9,864 nucleotides of DNA from Anaerolineales bacterium Chloro_02. Lineage in GTDB: Bacteria; Chloroflexota; Anaerolineae; Anaerolineales; Anaerolineaceae. The DNA lies in the NCBI GenBank assembly GCA_001603765.1, contig LUZV01000085.1:1-9864 (forward strand), written 5' to 3'. The notes under the pieces are model-generated. The model was not told where the DNA came from and made no database searches. It was given only the letters and a program-made list of their open reading frames with translations. Below are positions 1 to 5,771 of the stretch, in pieces. A program made the position numbers and the translations under genes. Position 1 is the first letter of the stretch. The number at the start of each line of letters is the position of its first letter.

Positions 1-2633
1 TAATTATAATTATCAGTTATATATAGATGGGGGAAGGCAACGCCTGGATAAGGGGTTGTGATATTGTATATATTTACTACATCAATATATGAGATTTGAT
101 CTGATGATAAGGTGCCTTGATAGGCTATTAAGCCCTTCTTGACATCATCTTGGAGATAGATAGTGTAGATATAACTCCCATTTGACAGCTGCTGGGACAC
201 GCTTCCAAATCCACGAAATTCCCTGGCCTTAATATCATGTAACCCACCTGAATAATAATAGGTAGTGATGCTATCGGTTCCCCTCCCGTCAGTGGCCGTA
301 ACGGAGGAAACCACGTTTAGAACATATGGAAGGTATGTGTTTGGATATGACGAAGAAGGTGTATAGCCTATCGAATATGATCCACCTATGCCGTTCGAAA
401 CATGGCTTAGCAAATCCGGTGCCGGGCCGGTAGAATTGATACCATAAACGGCGCCTGGGCTTGCAGTCGAATCGTAAGTAAAATCCGGTCGTCCATCGCC
501 ATTGACATCTGCAACCGATAGAGCAAAAGTTCTGAAAAGGGTGCCTGTCAAGTTTATTTGTGTTCCGAGAATTGTATCGCTGATGAAATGGCGACCGTCG
601 TTCTTCAGGACCCGGATTCCCTCGTATCTCCGGTTTTCGCAACCGCCGTCGGAAGCAACATAGACGATGTCGGGCAGGCCGTTCCCATCTACATCGGTCA
701 TATAGAAATAATCCAATGTTCCTGAGGCATCGCAGTAGAAAGAATACAATTTCGTTCCCCAAGAATCACTTGGTGTGAAACCTTCGCCCGTATTTAAAAG
801 GACTCTAAACTCTGCGCCTGTTGTAAAATATAGAATATCGGGTAAAGCGTCACCATTTAAATCAACTACCTGGAAGTGGCTCTTCGTCCGATTCTCGTAG
901 TCAAAGCCAGGGAGAGTACCCCAAAAGCCGTTATCCTGAAAGCCAAGATCGGTGCTTAAGAATACATGGGCAGTAGGGGTACCAGGAGTATTATCCAAAA
1001 CTAAAATATCGGTCCGACCATCACCGTTTATATCAACCATTCGATAAAGGATTGGAAATAACTCCGGCTCATAAGGATAGGCTATTTCCGTTAGGAAGCT
1101 CCCTTCTGAATTACCCAAAAAATATTTGAATCCGTGACTTAACTGGTAGATGTAGTCGAGAATGCCGTCGCCGTTTATGTCGGTCAAGGAAAACGGTAAC
1201 ATGCCAAAGCCTACTTGCGACTGGTGGCCTTCTACCGTCTCGGCACAGAATGCACCAGATGTGGCTAGGCAATTTTTGAGCACACGGATGTCCGCTCCCG
1301 TTTCAGTTGCAGTTACATAGGTGACGTCTGGCAACTTGTCGCCATCCTCATCTACTATAGCAAAACCACAAATGTAATATATTAATGATTCCAAAAGATT
1401 ATCAGCAGCAAATGAATTCCCATTGCTTAAGAGGCCATGAAAATGGCCACTAGCTGGGCTAATATACAGAAAATCTGCTTTACCATCATTATTTATATCA
1501 GTGACATCCAGGTAAACAGGGTCGGTACCAACGTCCAGACGTGTCCCCCTTTGGGAGTCAGTGGAATAGAGTGTACTATTCTCTTGCCAACTGAAAGTAA
1601 TTGGTGGTAGGGCCATTCCATTAATCCCAATTTGGGTTACAGAGTGCAAAAGTAACCGAGAAGTGTTGGGACTAGTAGTATAGCTTAAATCATACTTCCG
1701 CGCTAGCTGCTCGACTTGATTCTCATCTTTTGCAAACACCCAAATATGGGACAACATTCTTTTATTAAGTGTAACTAAATAATGGCTGGCATAAGATAAT
1801 GAATAATCGTTTCTGCCTTCAACAAACTCAAAGTAGATCCTATTGGTGGTTCCCAAGCCGGATGTATTACCAGTATAATTAATTTCAAAAATATAGATAT
1901 CATAATCATAATTAGAGTAACTGACAGTCATATAGTTTCCATATACATCCTGAACCCTATCTAGATACCATCTGAACGTTTGTCCAGAGTTTTGAGGGTT
2001 GGTCATTCTGGAAGTACCATTTGATCCGTAGAAATAAGTCGTCCCACTCTTGTCGGTTACCTCCCAGCGATTCTGAGAAATATTAAAGTAATATCTAAGA
2101 AAGGTTCCTTCGATCTTTTGAGAATAATAGCCATCCGGGCGCAGAACCAGCTCGGACATATCGCCGTCTTTTACGGCAACAAAATCATTACCGCTATAAT
2201 TGAGTCCTTTCTTAGTAGACCTTTGAATCGATCCCATGTCCAATTCCCAGCCTACTCCCAAATGCCCGTTTCCGCGGTAGCTATTGTATCTAAGAGCAAT
2301 ATTTGGAGCAATGTCCCCTCGGCCCTTCGGGACTTCAATGGGAATACTGTAAACCGCCGCCCCGGTATTTGAAGCCATTGTTGGCGACTGTGCCAAGGAG
2401 AGTGTCCCAGGGGGCATTGCTCCTGGGTCAAGCGTACCGGTTGAAGTTGACGTGGCCGAAACCGAAGCGGTTTCTTGTTGGCCGGCGGTCGAGGCGTTCT
2501 CACCGGCCGTAGTCACCGTTACTCCTGTATCCTGTTCGGCGGCTTCGGCAGCGTAAATGGGTGTTGTGTATACCAGCATTGAGAAAGCGAGAAGAGAAGC
2601 CAAGATTGCGCGAAACCTTTTGCTCCGAAACAT
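1..2633 (-). CDS. SpvB / Tc-toxin-like secreted protein, FG-GAP repeats (partial, 3' end beyond window)
   Basis: I translated this frame by hand from the ATG at 2633 to the left edge. It is open for 877 codons with no stop, so the C-terminus lies outside the window. Residues 1-28 look like a Sec signal peptide: basic start MFRSKRFR, hydrophobic core AILASLLAFSMLVY, then PIYA before AEAAEQ. A Thr/Ser/Ala-rich linker follows to about residue 75. Residues ~78-190 match the SpvB N-terminal family (NTGAAVYSIPIEVPKG, then IAPNIALRYNS and GNGHLGVGWEL). Seven FG-GAP/VCBS-type repeats with Ca-binding-like DxNxDGxxD loops start at D379, D428, D485, D534, D591, D647 and D709. Residues ~738-877 resemble the TcdB middle region (DLLSHVSNGIGGSYSIGYTP, VTATDGRGT, EFRGFGSV). 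Known relatives carry Rhs repeats and a variable toxin further downstream, which cannot be seen here. The start has a modest AAGGGG ribosome site 5 nt upstream. Composition is AT-richer than the operon to the right. The family call is firm; function as a toxin is inferred. Confidence 0.9.
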   Translation of the reverse strand, partial: MFRSKRFRAILASLLAFSMLVYTTPIYAAEAAEQDTGVTVTTAGENASTAGQQETASVSATSTSTGTLDPGAMPPGTLSLAQSPTMASNTGAAVYSIPIEVPKGRGDIAPNIALRYNSYRGNGHLGVGWELDMGSIQRSTKKGLNYSGNDFVAVKDGDMSELVLRPDGYYSQKIEGTFLRYYFNISQNRWEVTDKSGTTYFYGSNGTSRMTNPQNSGQTFRWYLDRVQDVYGNYMTVSYSNYDYDIYIFEINYTGNTSGLGTTNRIYFEFVEGRNDYSLSYASHYLVTLNKRMLSHIWVFAKDENQVEQLARKYDLSYTTSPNTSRLLLHSVTQIGINGMALPPITFSWQENSTLYSTDSQRGTRLDVGTDPVYLDVTDINNDGKADFLYISPASGHFHGLLSNGNSFAADNLLESLIYYICGFAIVDEDGDKLPDVTYVTATETGADIRVLKNCLATSGAFCAETVEGHQSQVGFGMLPFSLTDINGDGILDYIYQLSHGFKYFLGNSEGSFLTEIAYPYEPELFPILYRMVDINGDGRTDILVLDNTPGTPTAHVFLSTDLGFQDNGFWGTLPGFDYENRTKSHFQVVDLNGDALPDILYFTTGAEFRVLLNTGEGFTPSDSWGTKLYSFYCDASGTLDYFYMTDVDGNGLPDIVYVASDGGCENRRYEGIRVLKNDGRHFISDTILGTQINLTGTLFRTFALSVADVNGDGRPDFTYDSTASPGAVYGINSTGPAPDLLSHVSNGIGGSYSIGYTPSSSYPNTYLPYVLNVVSSVTATDGRGTDSITTYYYSGGLHDIKAREFRGFGSVSQQLSNGSYIYTIYLQDDVKKGLIAYQGTLSSDQISYIDVVNIYNITTPYPGVAFPHLYITDNYN
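474..1499 (-). repeat. Seven FG-GAP/VCBS-type coding repeats in the SpvB-like gene
   Basis: Seven Asp-rich loops occur in one frame: DINNDGKAD, DEDGDKLPD, DINGDGILD, DINGDGRTD, DLNGDALPD, DVDGNGLPD and DVNGDGRPD. Each is followed by an aromatic or hydrophobic strand such as FLY, DIVY or DILY. Start-to-start spacing is 49, 57, 49, 57, 56 and 62 residues. In known FG-GAP/VCBS proteins such units form beta-propeller blades that bind calcium. A seven-blade propeller is therefore plausible, as in the Tc toxin B subunit. This fold assignment is inference. Confidence 0.85.
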
Positions 2634-2736
2634 AACAGCCCCTTACCCTTTAGAGAATTTTATAAAAGCTAAGTGATGGATTTTTAGGCGAATAACGATC
2701 AAACAAAGTAGCTGAACAATGACCTGCAGCAGAGAA

Positions 2737-2779
2737 GGCAAGAAACCGGTTATGTCTTGCCGGAAAAGCAGGGCAAGAC
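2737..2779 (-). promoter_or_regulatory. Possible alternative hairpins in the SpvB-like gene leader
   Basis: On the minus strand a block GTCTTGCC (2779-2772) is followed by GGCAAGAC (2761-2754) and then TCTTGCC (2743-2737). The middle block is an exact complement of the first over 8 bases and of the last over 7 bases, so two hairpins with loops of 10 and 11 nt exclude each other. The site lies 104-146 nt upstream of the ATG at 2633. No terminator U-run follows either stem. A regulatory role is speculative. Confidence 0.25.
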
Positions 2780-3089
2780 TACTTCCCATGAAAAATGTCA
2801 GGTTGAAACTATAAGGGGATACTCTCTGTCTTGTGATAAAAGGCACTTTTGCGTCTCCAAGGCGCATTAACCGGGCATCTGATCGCAGATTTTCGGCAAA
2901 CCACACCCCCCAACCGGAATAAGGCAAAACGACAGCCATTCAAGCTGTATTATATTGTTACGGTTATAGCTGATGGGAATTAAGTTCGAAGTGCCCCTCG
3001 TGGTACATGACCTCTTGCCCTCCGCAACAGGCCAATCGACGGTCTTTACGCTATCACTGGCGAAAATCCGCTGTCAAGAAGGAAAATAC

Positions 3090-3098
3090 ATTTCTTTA
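3090..3098. repeat. Left target-site duplication of the 180-bp element
   Basis: ATTTCTTTA, identical to 3279-3287, directly abuts the left inverted repeat that starts at 3099. Confidence 0.7.
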
Positions 3099-3278
3099 CA
3101 TTACTGTCCGGTTAAATTTGCGTGTGCTCCTCCAAGTTATTGATTTATAATAGCATTGTGTGCGATTTGATTTTTTCGATCTGAAATTTTTGGGTGGTTC
3201 TTTTTCCGCGCGACACTAATAAATTCCAGGACTTACTAGAGCAGGAAAGGGCATTCTGAAATTTACCGGACAGTAGTG
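3099..3278. mobile_element. 180-bp MITE-like non-autonomous insertion element
   Basis: The left end begins CATTACTGTCCGGTTAAATT. The reverse complement of the right end begins CACTACTGTCCGGTAAATTT. Over the first 20-21 bases these ends differ by one substitution and one single-base indel. Outside the ends the same nine bases, ATTTCTTTA, stand directly on both sides (3090-3098 and 3279-3287), as expected of a target-site duplication. The ~140-bp interior is AT-rich, has no transposase frame, and the subterminal parts of the two ends do not match each other. It therefore looks like an internally deleted insertion sequence or a MITE mobilised by a full-length relative elsewhere. IS4-type elements make duplications of about this size, so an IS4-related parent is possible, but I cannot confirm the family from the ends alone. 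Confidence 0.8.
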
Positions 3279-3287
3279 ATTTCTTTA
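3279..3287. repeat. Right target-site duplication of the 180-bp element
   Basis: ATTTCTTTA, identical to 3090-3098, directly abuts the right inverted repeat that ends at 3278. Confidence 0.7.
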
Positions 3288-3788
3288 AGAAAAAACTTCC
3301 CAAGGCTGTGCGTTGTTGAGGTAAGTAGAAGAAGCCGTTGTGACCAGCAAGGAACACCATCTCTCGTGGGAAATCAAAACGTTATGGGACTTGATATCTG
3401 AAAATCACAACTCCGCTTGAGACCATCGAGTTATTTATACGCGAAGCACTAAATAAATGCATAATCGCTATGACTGGAAATGGCCTCCAAGGCCAATGTA
3501 GCTCTCTGCATTTCGCAAATATTTATGACGTTGCGTATAATGCAATGTCGTGGGTATCCTGCTTTATGAGGACGTACAGGCATCGTATGATCCCAGTCGG
3601 GAATTCATTCGATACACCAACTATCGGAACGATTTAAAGACCATAAGGTTCAGAAGAAACTCCGAGCCAGAGACTTGACCGGCCGCCGCGTAGGACTGGT
3701 TCAGTGCGAGGACAAACCATTCTTAAACCTGAAACCATGTCTATGAATCGCACACTTTAACCTTCCTCATCGCTCTTTCTCCCTCATG

Positions 3789-3818
3789 AAAAAAAAGGCG
3801 GCCCCCGTGGGCCGCCTT
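3789..3818 (-). terminator. Rho-independent terminator of the nucleotide operon
   Basis: On the minus strand AAGGCGGCCCACGGGGGCCGCC forms a hairpin. GGCGGCCC pairs perfectly with GGGCCGCC around a 4-nt loop, and flanking A-T pairs extend the stem. It is followed at once by eight T residues (3796-3789). It begins 6 nt after the stop codon of the last operon gene (3825). On the plus strand no U-run follows the stem, so termination should be one-way, insulating the SpvB-like gene from operon transcription. Confidence 0.93.
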
Positions 3819-3824
3819 ATTGGG

Positions 3825-4082
3825 TTATTCTTTCCAGCACCCGCAGCTATCGAAATCGAAGCCGGGGTCAGTAGTTTCCGGGCACAGTGGCGTATTCCAC
3901 AGCTCGCAGGTGGCCTTCTGGCAACCGCCCTTCTTCCAGGCGATCCGGTCGAAATTGTCTTTGCCCCTGTCGGACAAGCAGAGCTGATCTTCGCAGTACA
4001 AATTGCCCACCGTGGTCACCCCCTTCCTGTCCTTTTCAGCGCGCTCGTACATGCGCTTGTCATGATCGGCCAGCTTCTCCAT
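3825..4082 (-). CDS. Small cysteine-rich protein of unknown function (85 aa)
   Basis: Last gene of the operon. It starts at ATG 4082 with a clear AGGAG site 6 nt upstream and overlaps the preceding gene by 23 nt, which supports the start and suggests translational coupling. The N-terminal ~22 residues are charged and probably helical (MEKLADHDKRMYERAEKDRK). The rest carries seven cysteines at 30, 35, 54, 59, 67, 80 and 82, including CEDQLC, CQKATC and a C-terminal CGCWKE. There is no signal peptide or membrane segment. The spacing suggests metal binding or a disulfide-rich fold, but it fits no zinc-finger class I can name. It is followed directly by the operon terminator. Function unknown. 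Confidence 0.72.
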   Translation of the reverse strand: MEKLADHDKRMYERAEKDRKGVTTVGNLYCEDQLCLSDRGKDNFDRIAWKKGGCQKATCELWNTPLCPETTDPGFDFDSCGCWKE

Positions 4083-4461
4083 CGGTATCTCCTGCAGTTT
4101 CCGCGGCTTCCGGTTCTTTCGGCGGCTCCGGGCCGTTTATGAGCAGTTTTTCAAACGCCTCCAGTTCCGGGTCGGACAGCACTTTTTTCTTATGCAGGGC
4201 CCTCCCCAGAACTCGAGTTGAAACCTCGATGCACCGCACCCGGCTGATCAGAGCCTGGAGGGCGTCGGCAAGAAGCGCCAATTCGGGGCGGGACCTGATC
4301 TTGAGAAGAGCTTGTTCGGCATCGATTTGCACCGGGGCTTGTCTTTTTGTCTTTCTGTCCTGTTTCGCCGCTGCTCTTATCGCAGCTCGGCGTGCCTGGC
4401 GGCTCATGCCGTCTGAACGGGATTTGACTTGGACTTCGGCCAGTGAAGGATCTTCCTGCAT
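4060..4461 (-). CDS. Hypothetical basic-to-acidic helical protein (133 aa)
   Basis: Not recognised. The chosen start, ATG 4461, has a strong GGGAGGT site 10 nt upstream, at the cost of a 58-nt overlap with the end of the DUF5664-type gene. The alternative ATG at 4407 gives 115 aa and overlaps that gene's stop as ATGA, but has no ribosome site of its own. The N-terminal third is strongly basic (SRQARRAAIRAAAKQDRKTKR). The middle (about residues 48-110) looks alpha-helical with leucine-rich stretches (LALLADALQALISRV). The tail is acidic and proline/glutamate-rich (EPPKEPEAAETAGDTDGEA). There are no membrane segments. A DNA-, RNA- or protein-binding accessory role would fit the charge pattern, but that is guesswork. 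Confidence 0.65.
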   Translation of the reverse strand: MQEDPSLAEVQVKSRSDGMSRQARRAAIRAAAKQDRKTKRQAPVQIDAEQALLKIRSRPELALLADALQALISRVRCIEVSTRVLGRALHKKKVLSDPELEAFEKLLINGPEPPKEPEAAETAGDTDGEAGRS

Positions 4462-4910
4462 TTTTCTGCGAACCTCCCTAGTAATGGTTTACTGTCTTCC
4501 TGCGGCAAAAAAGTAACAACTGGTTCCATGGGAAACCGCGGCCTGTCGTCGAATTGAACCATGCCGCGTTGCCGGTAAGCTTCCAGCACCATGCAGTTCC
4601 ACATCGCATGCGCAAGGTGAGAAAGACCGGAATCCTCGTCGAATTCTTCACCGTTCCACCATTTCCATAAGTGGCGTTGGGCGGCGCCGAAACAAATGCC
4701 CCAGTCCATTCCGCGCTCCCAGTTCCTTTCTGCGTACTTGATGCAGCCATGGTCAAAAACACCCACCAGGCTGAACAGCGCATCGGGAGGCAACAAATCG
4801 AACCTTGGCTTGCCGGCATTCCACCTGGCGCCTCCTTGGGCCAGCGCCGCTCTTTTTTCTTCCTCGGAGGCTGTTTCAGGAAGATGCACGGCCGTTTTGT
4901 TGCCGCTCAT
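4404..4910 (-). CDS. DUF5664-type protein, putative dATP/dGTP diphosphohydrolase (168 aa)
   Basis: The protein shows the conserved pattern of a phage family formerly called DUF5664 and now commonly labelled dATP/dGTP diphosphohydrolase N-terminal. The visible motifs are: GGARWNAGKPRFDLLPPDAL (26-45); VFDHGCIKYAERNWERG (51-67); AAQRHLWKWWNGEEFDEDSG (76-95); and LSHLAHAMWNCMVLEAY (96-112). Acidic residues E88, E89, D91, E92 with H80, H98 and H101 are candidate metal or substrate ligands. Family members are proposed to split purine dNTPs to dNMP and pyrophosphate. Biochemically this recalls MazZ of 2-aminoadenine phages, but DUF5664 proteins also occur in phages with ordinary DNA. The start overlaps the dUTPase stop by 4 nt (ATGA), with GAGGT 6 nt upstream. 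The C-terminal ~40 residues are basic and not conserved to my knowledge. Family call fairly firm; exact substrate unknown. Confidence 0.8.
   Translation of the reverse strand: MSGNKTAVHLPETASEEEKRAALAQGGARWNAGKPRFDLLPPDALFSLVGVFDHGCIKYAERNWERGMDWGICFGAAQRHLWKWWNGEEFDEDSGLSHLAHAMWNCMVLEAYRQRGMVQFDDRPRFPMEPVVTFLPQEDSKPLLGRFAEKCRKILHWPKSKSNPVQTA
4472..4478 (-). promoter_or_regulatory. Ribosome binding site supporting start 4461
   Basis: GGGAGGT on the minus strand, 10 nt before ATG 4461. It lies inside the coding sequence of the upstream gene and favours the 133-aa over the 115-aa form of the downstream protein. Confidence 0.55.
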
Positions 4911-5524
4911 GCCCTTACCTCGATCGTCTTGTTGTCGTCCTCAGTCTTCGTATCCTCGTTGTAGCCGTTGTCCTGCCGGGCGTGATTGACTTTCATCTTC
5001 GCCTGGAACACGCGCTTGGCGCCTTCAAAATCCAAGTCGGTAAAGGTTGCCAGGAGGCGCCCCATCCCAAACCACATGCTGTAAACCGACCGGGAGGCTT
5101 CTTCTTTTTTGAGACCTCCCCCGTCGGCCCACCACTTCCACTTCACCGCATTCTGAATGCCGTTAAGGGTCAGAAATATCGCCGGAAACAGGCGGCTGTT
5201 TTCGGGACCGAACGTTTTCGTGCATCCCCATTCAAGAGATCCTTGTGCTTCTTCAGCCGGCAGCCCGGTAAGCTGGGAAAGGGAAATCAGGAAGTGCATC
5301 ATGTCGATTATCTCGACGGCGATGTTCCGGCGATCGGGGGTCTCTGAGATCAGCTCCTCCAACAGCTCGGCAAACTCCGAGGAAAATGCCTTCCTCATAT
5401 TCTCGATCCATTGGCTGAGATCTTCGTCGGAGCCTTCGATACAAAGCTTTTCCCAATCGCCAAGGTCTCGCTTCGAAAAGATCTTCTCGTTCAGTTCGGT
5501 CTGTAATCTGTACAGTTCTTTCAT
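4907..5524 (-). CDS. Dimeric all-alpha dUTPase (MazG-like superfamily, 205 aa)
   Basis: Expected to hydrolyse dUTP to dUMP and pyrophosphate, keeping uracil out of DNA and feeding ThyX. The all-alpha NTP pyrophosphatase signature is visible: E50-x-x-E53 in SSEFAELLEE and E71-x-x-D74 in AVEIIDMMHFLISL, which bind Mg ions. Near the C-terminus AKMKVNHARQDNGY (175-188) matches the N-x-x-RQ-x-x-GY signature of dimeric dUTPases as in Campylobacter and trypanosomes, which separates it from generic MazG proteins. A WKWWADGGG segment (129-137) sits in the variable middle. ATG 5524 was chosen over an upstream GTG or similar start at 5551 because AGGAGGT lies 9 nt before it. The acidic tail (EDTKTEDDNKTIE) is dispensable-looking. 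It is 2 nt from the 75-aa gene upstream and overlaps the DUF5664 gene by 4 nt. Trimeric dUTPase motifs are absent. Confidence 0.85.
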   Translation of the reverse strand: MKELYRLQTELNEKIFSKRDLGDWEKLCIEGSDEDLSQWIENMRKAFSSEFAELLEELISETPDRRNIAVEIIDMMHFLISLSQLTGLPAEEAQGSLEWGCTKTFGPENSRLFPAIFLTLNGIQNAVKWKWWADGGGLKKEEASRSVYSMWFGMGRLLATFTDLDFEGAKRVFQAKMKVNHARQDNGYNEDTKTEDDNKTIEVRA

Positions 5525-5526
5525 GC

Positions 5527-5754
5527 TTATTCTACCTCCTTTTTTGCCCACGCGGCGAAGGCCGTCCTGGTGCAGTTACAAAGAGTCCCCACCAGAAAAG
5601 GGCCTCGCTTCTTTGCGATGAGCTTGTACTGGAGACAATCGCTGTCTTCCTGACTGGAAAAGAGCGAAAATTGTCTTCCCTCGGCGGTCACTTCCCGGAC
5701 GTTGCCTTTTCCGTCGGTATACTTCCGCCCCACCTGTATCTCTGACTTTTTCAT
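5527..5754 (-). CDS. Small phage-like protein of unknown function (75 aa)
   Basis: It sits between thyX and the dUTPase gene: 17 nt after the thyX stop and 2 nt before the dUTPase start. ATG 5754 is preferred, with GAGG a short 3 nt upstream. A TTG at 5775 overlapping the thyX stop would add seven residues and cannot be excluded. The sequence begins KKSEIQVGRKYTDGKGNVRE and ends with a helix-like CTRTAFAAWAKKEVE. The pattern of a Gly-rich beta start, a middle strand YKLIAKKRGPF and a C-terminal TRTAFAAWA is one I associate with small SH3-like phage proteins, but I cannot name a family with certainty. Cysteines are at 40, 59 and 61. No membrane segment. Probably soluble and an accessory to the nucleotide operon. 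Confidence 0.72.
   Translation of the reverse strand: MKKSEIQVGRKYTDGKGNVREVTAEGRQFSLFSSQEDSDCLQYKLIAKKRGPFLVGTLCNCTRTAFAAWAKKEVE
5534..5540 (-). promoter_or_regulatory. Ribosome binding site of the dUTPase gene
   Basis: AGGAGGT on the minus strand, 9 nt before ATG 5524. It is embedded in the last codons (Lys-Glu-Val) of the 75-aa gene, so the two genes are probably translated in tandem. It rules against the longer 214-aa reading. Confidence 0.8.
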
Positions 5755-5771
5755 TTTCCTCAGGCTCCCAA

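Larger units (their letters stand above)
2634..3786. other. Gene-poor region between the SpvB-like gene and the operon terminator
   Basis: I see no convincing gene in this ~1.15 kb. Open frames of 98 codons (2643-2939, minus) and 71 codons (3145-3360, minus) lack ribosome sites. The first has one hydrophobic stretch and no recognisable domain; the second runs across the small transposable element at 3099-3278. Weak promoter-like pieces on the minus strand toward the SpvB-like gene are a TTGACA at 3077-3072 and a perfect TATAAT at 2954-2949, but neither has a good partner box. At 3481-3495 there is a 6-bp inverted repeat with a 3-nt centre (TGGCCTCCAAGGCCA). On the plus strand 3549-3750 short open frames of 40-50 codons occur in two phases without a start signal; they could be a decayed gene or chance. 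No tRNA or attachment site was found. Confidence 0.6.

Noticed and set aside
289..762. 157-codon minus-strand open frame
   Set aside because: Out-of-frame shadow of the SpvB-like gene, Arg/Cys/Phe-rich with no domain.
2643..2939. 98-codon minus-strand open frame with a hydrophobic segment, just upstream of the SpvB-like gene
   Set aside because: No ribosome site, no recognisable domain, and it covers the hairpin-forming leader. More likely non-coding, although a TATAAT lies just upstream.
3145..3360. 71-codon minus-strand open frame
   Set aside because: It runs across the right inverted repeat and target duplication of the 180-bp element, has no ribosome site, and shows no transposase similarity.
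3481..3495. TGGCC inverted repeat as an operator
   Set aside because: A single 6-bp arm pair with no adjacent promoter or regulator gene; chance occurrence is likely.
3513..3541. Plus-strand TATAAT (3536-3541) as a promoter
   Set aside because: No -35 box at proper distance and no gene downstream on that strand.
3549..3750. Possible decayed plus-strand gene in two frames
   Set aside because: Frames of only 40-50 codons without start signals are expected by chance. No family recognised.
3887..4516. 209-codon plus-strand open frame
   Set aside because: Antisense to three operon genes with supported starts; Ser/Arg-rich shadow composition.
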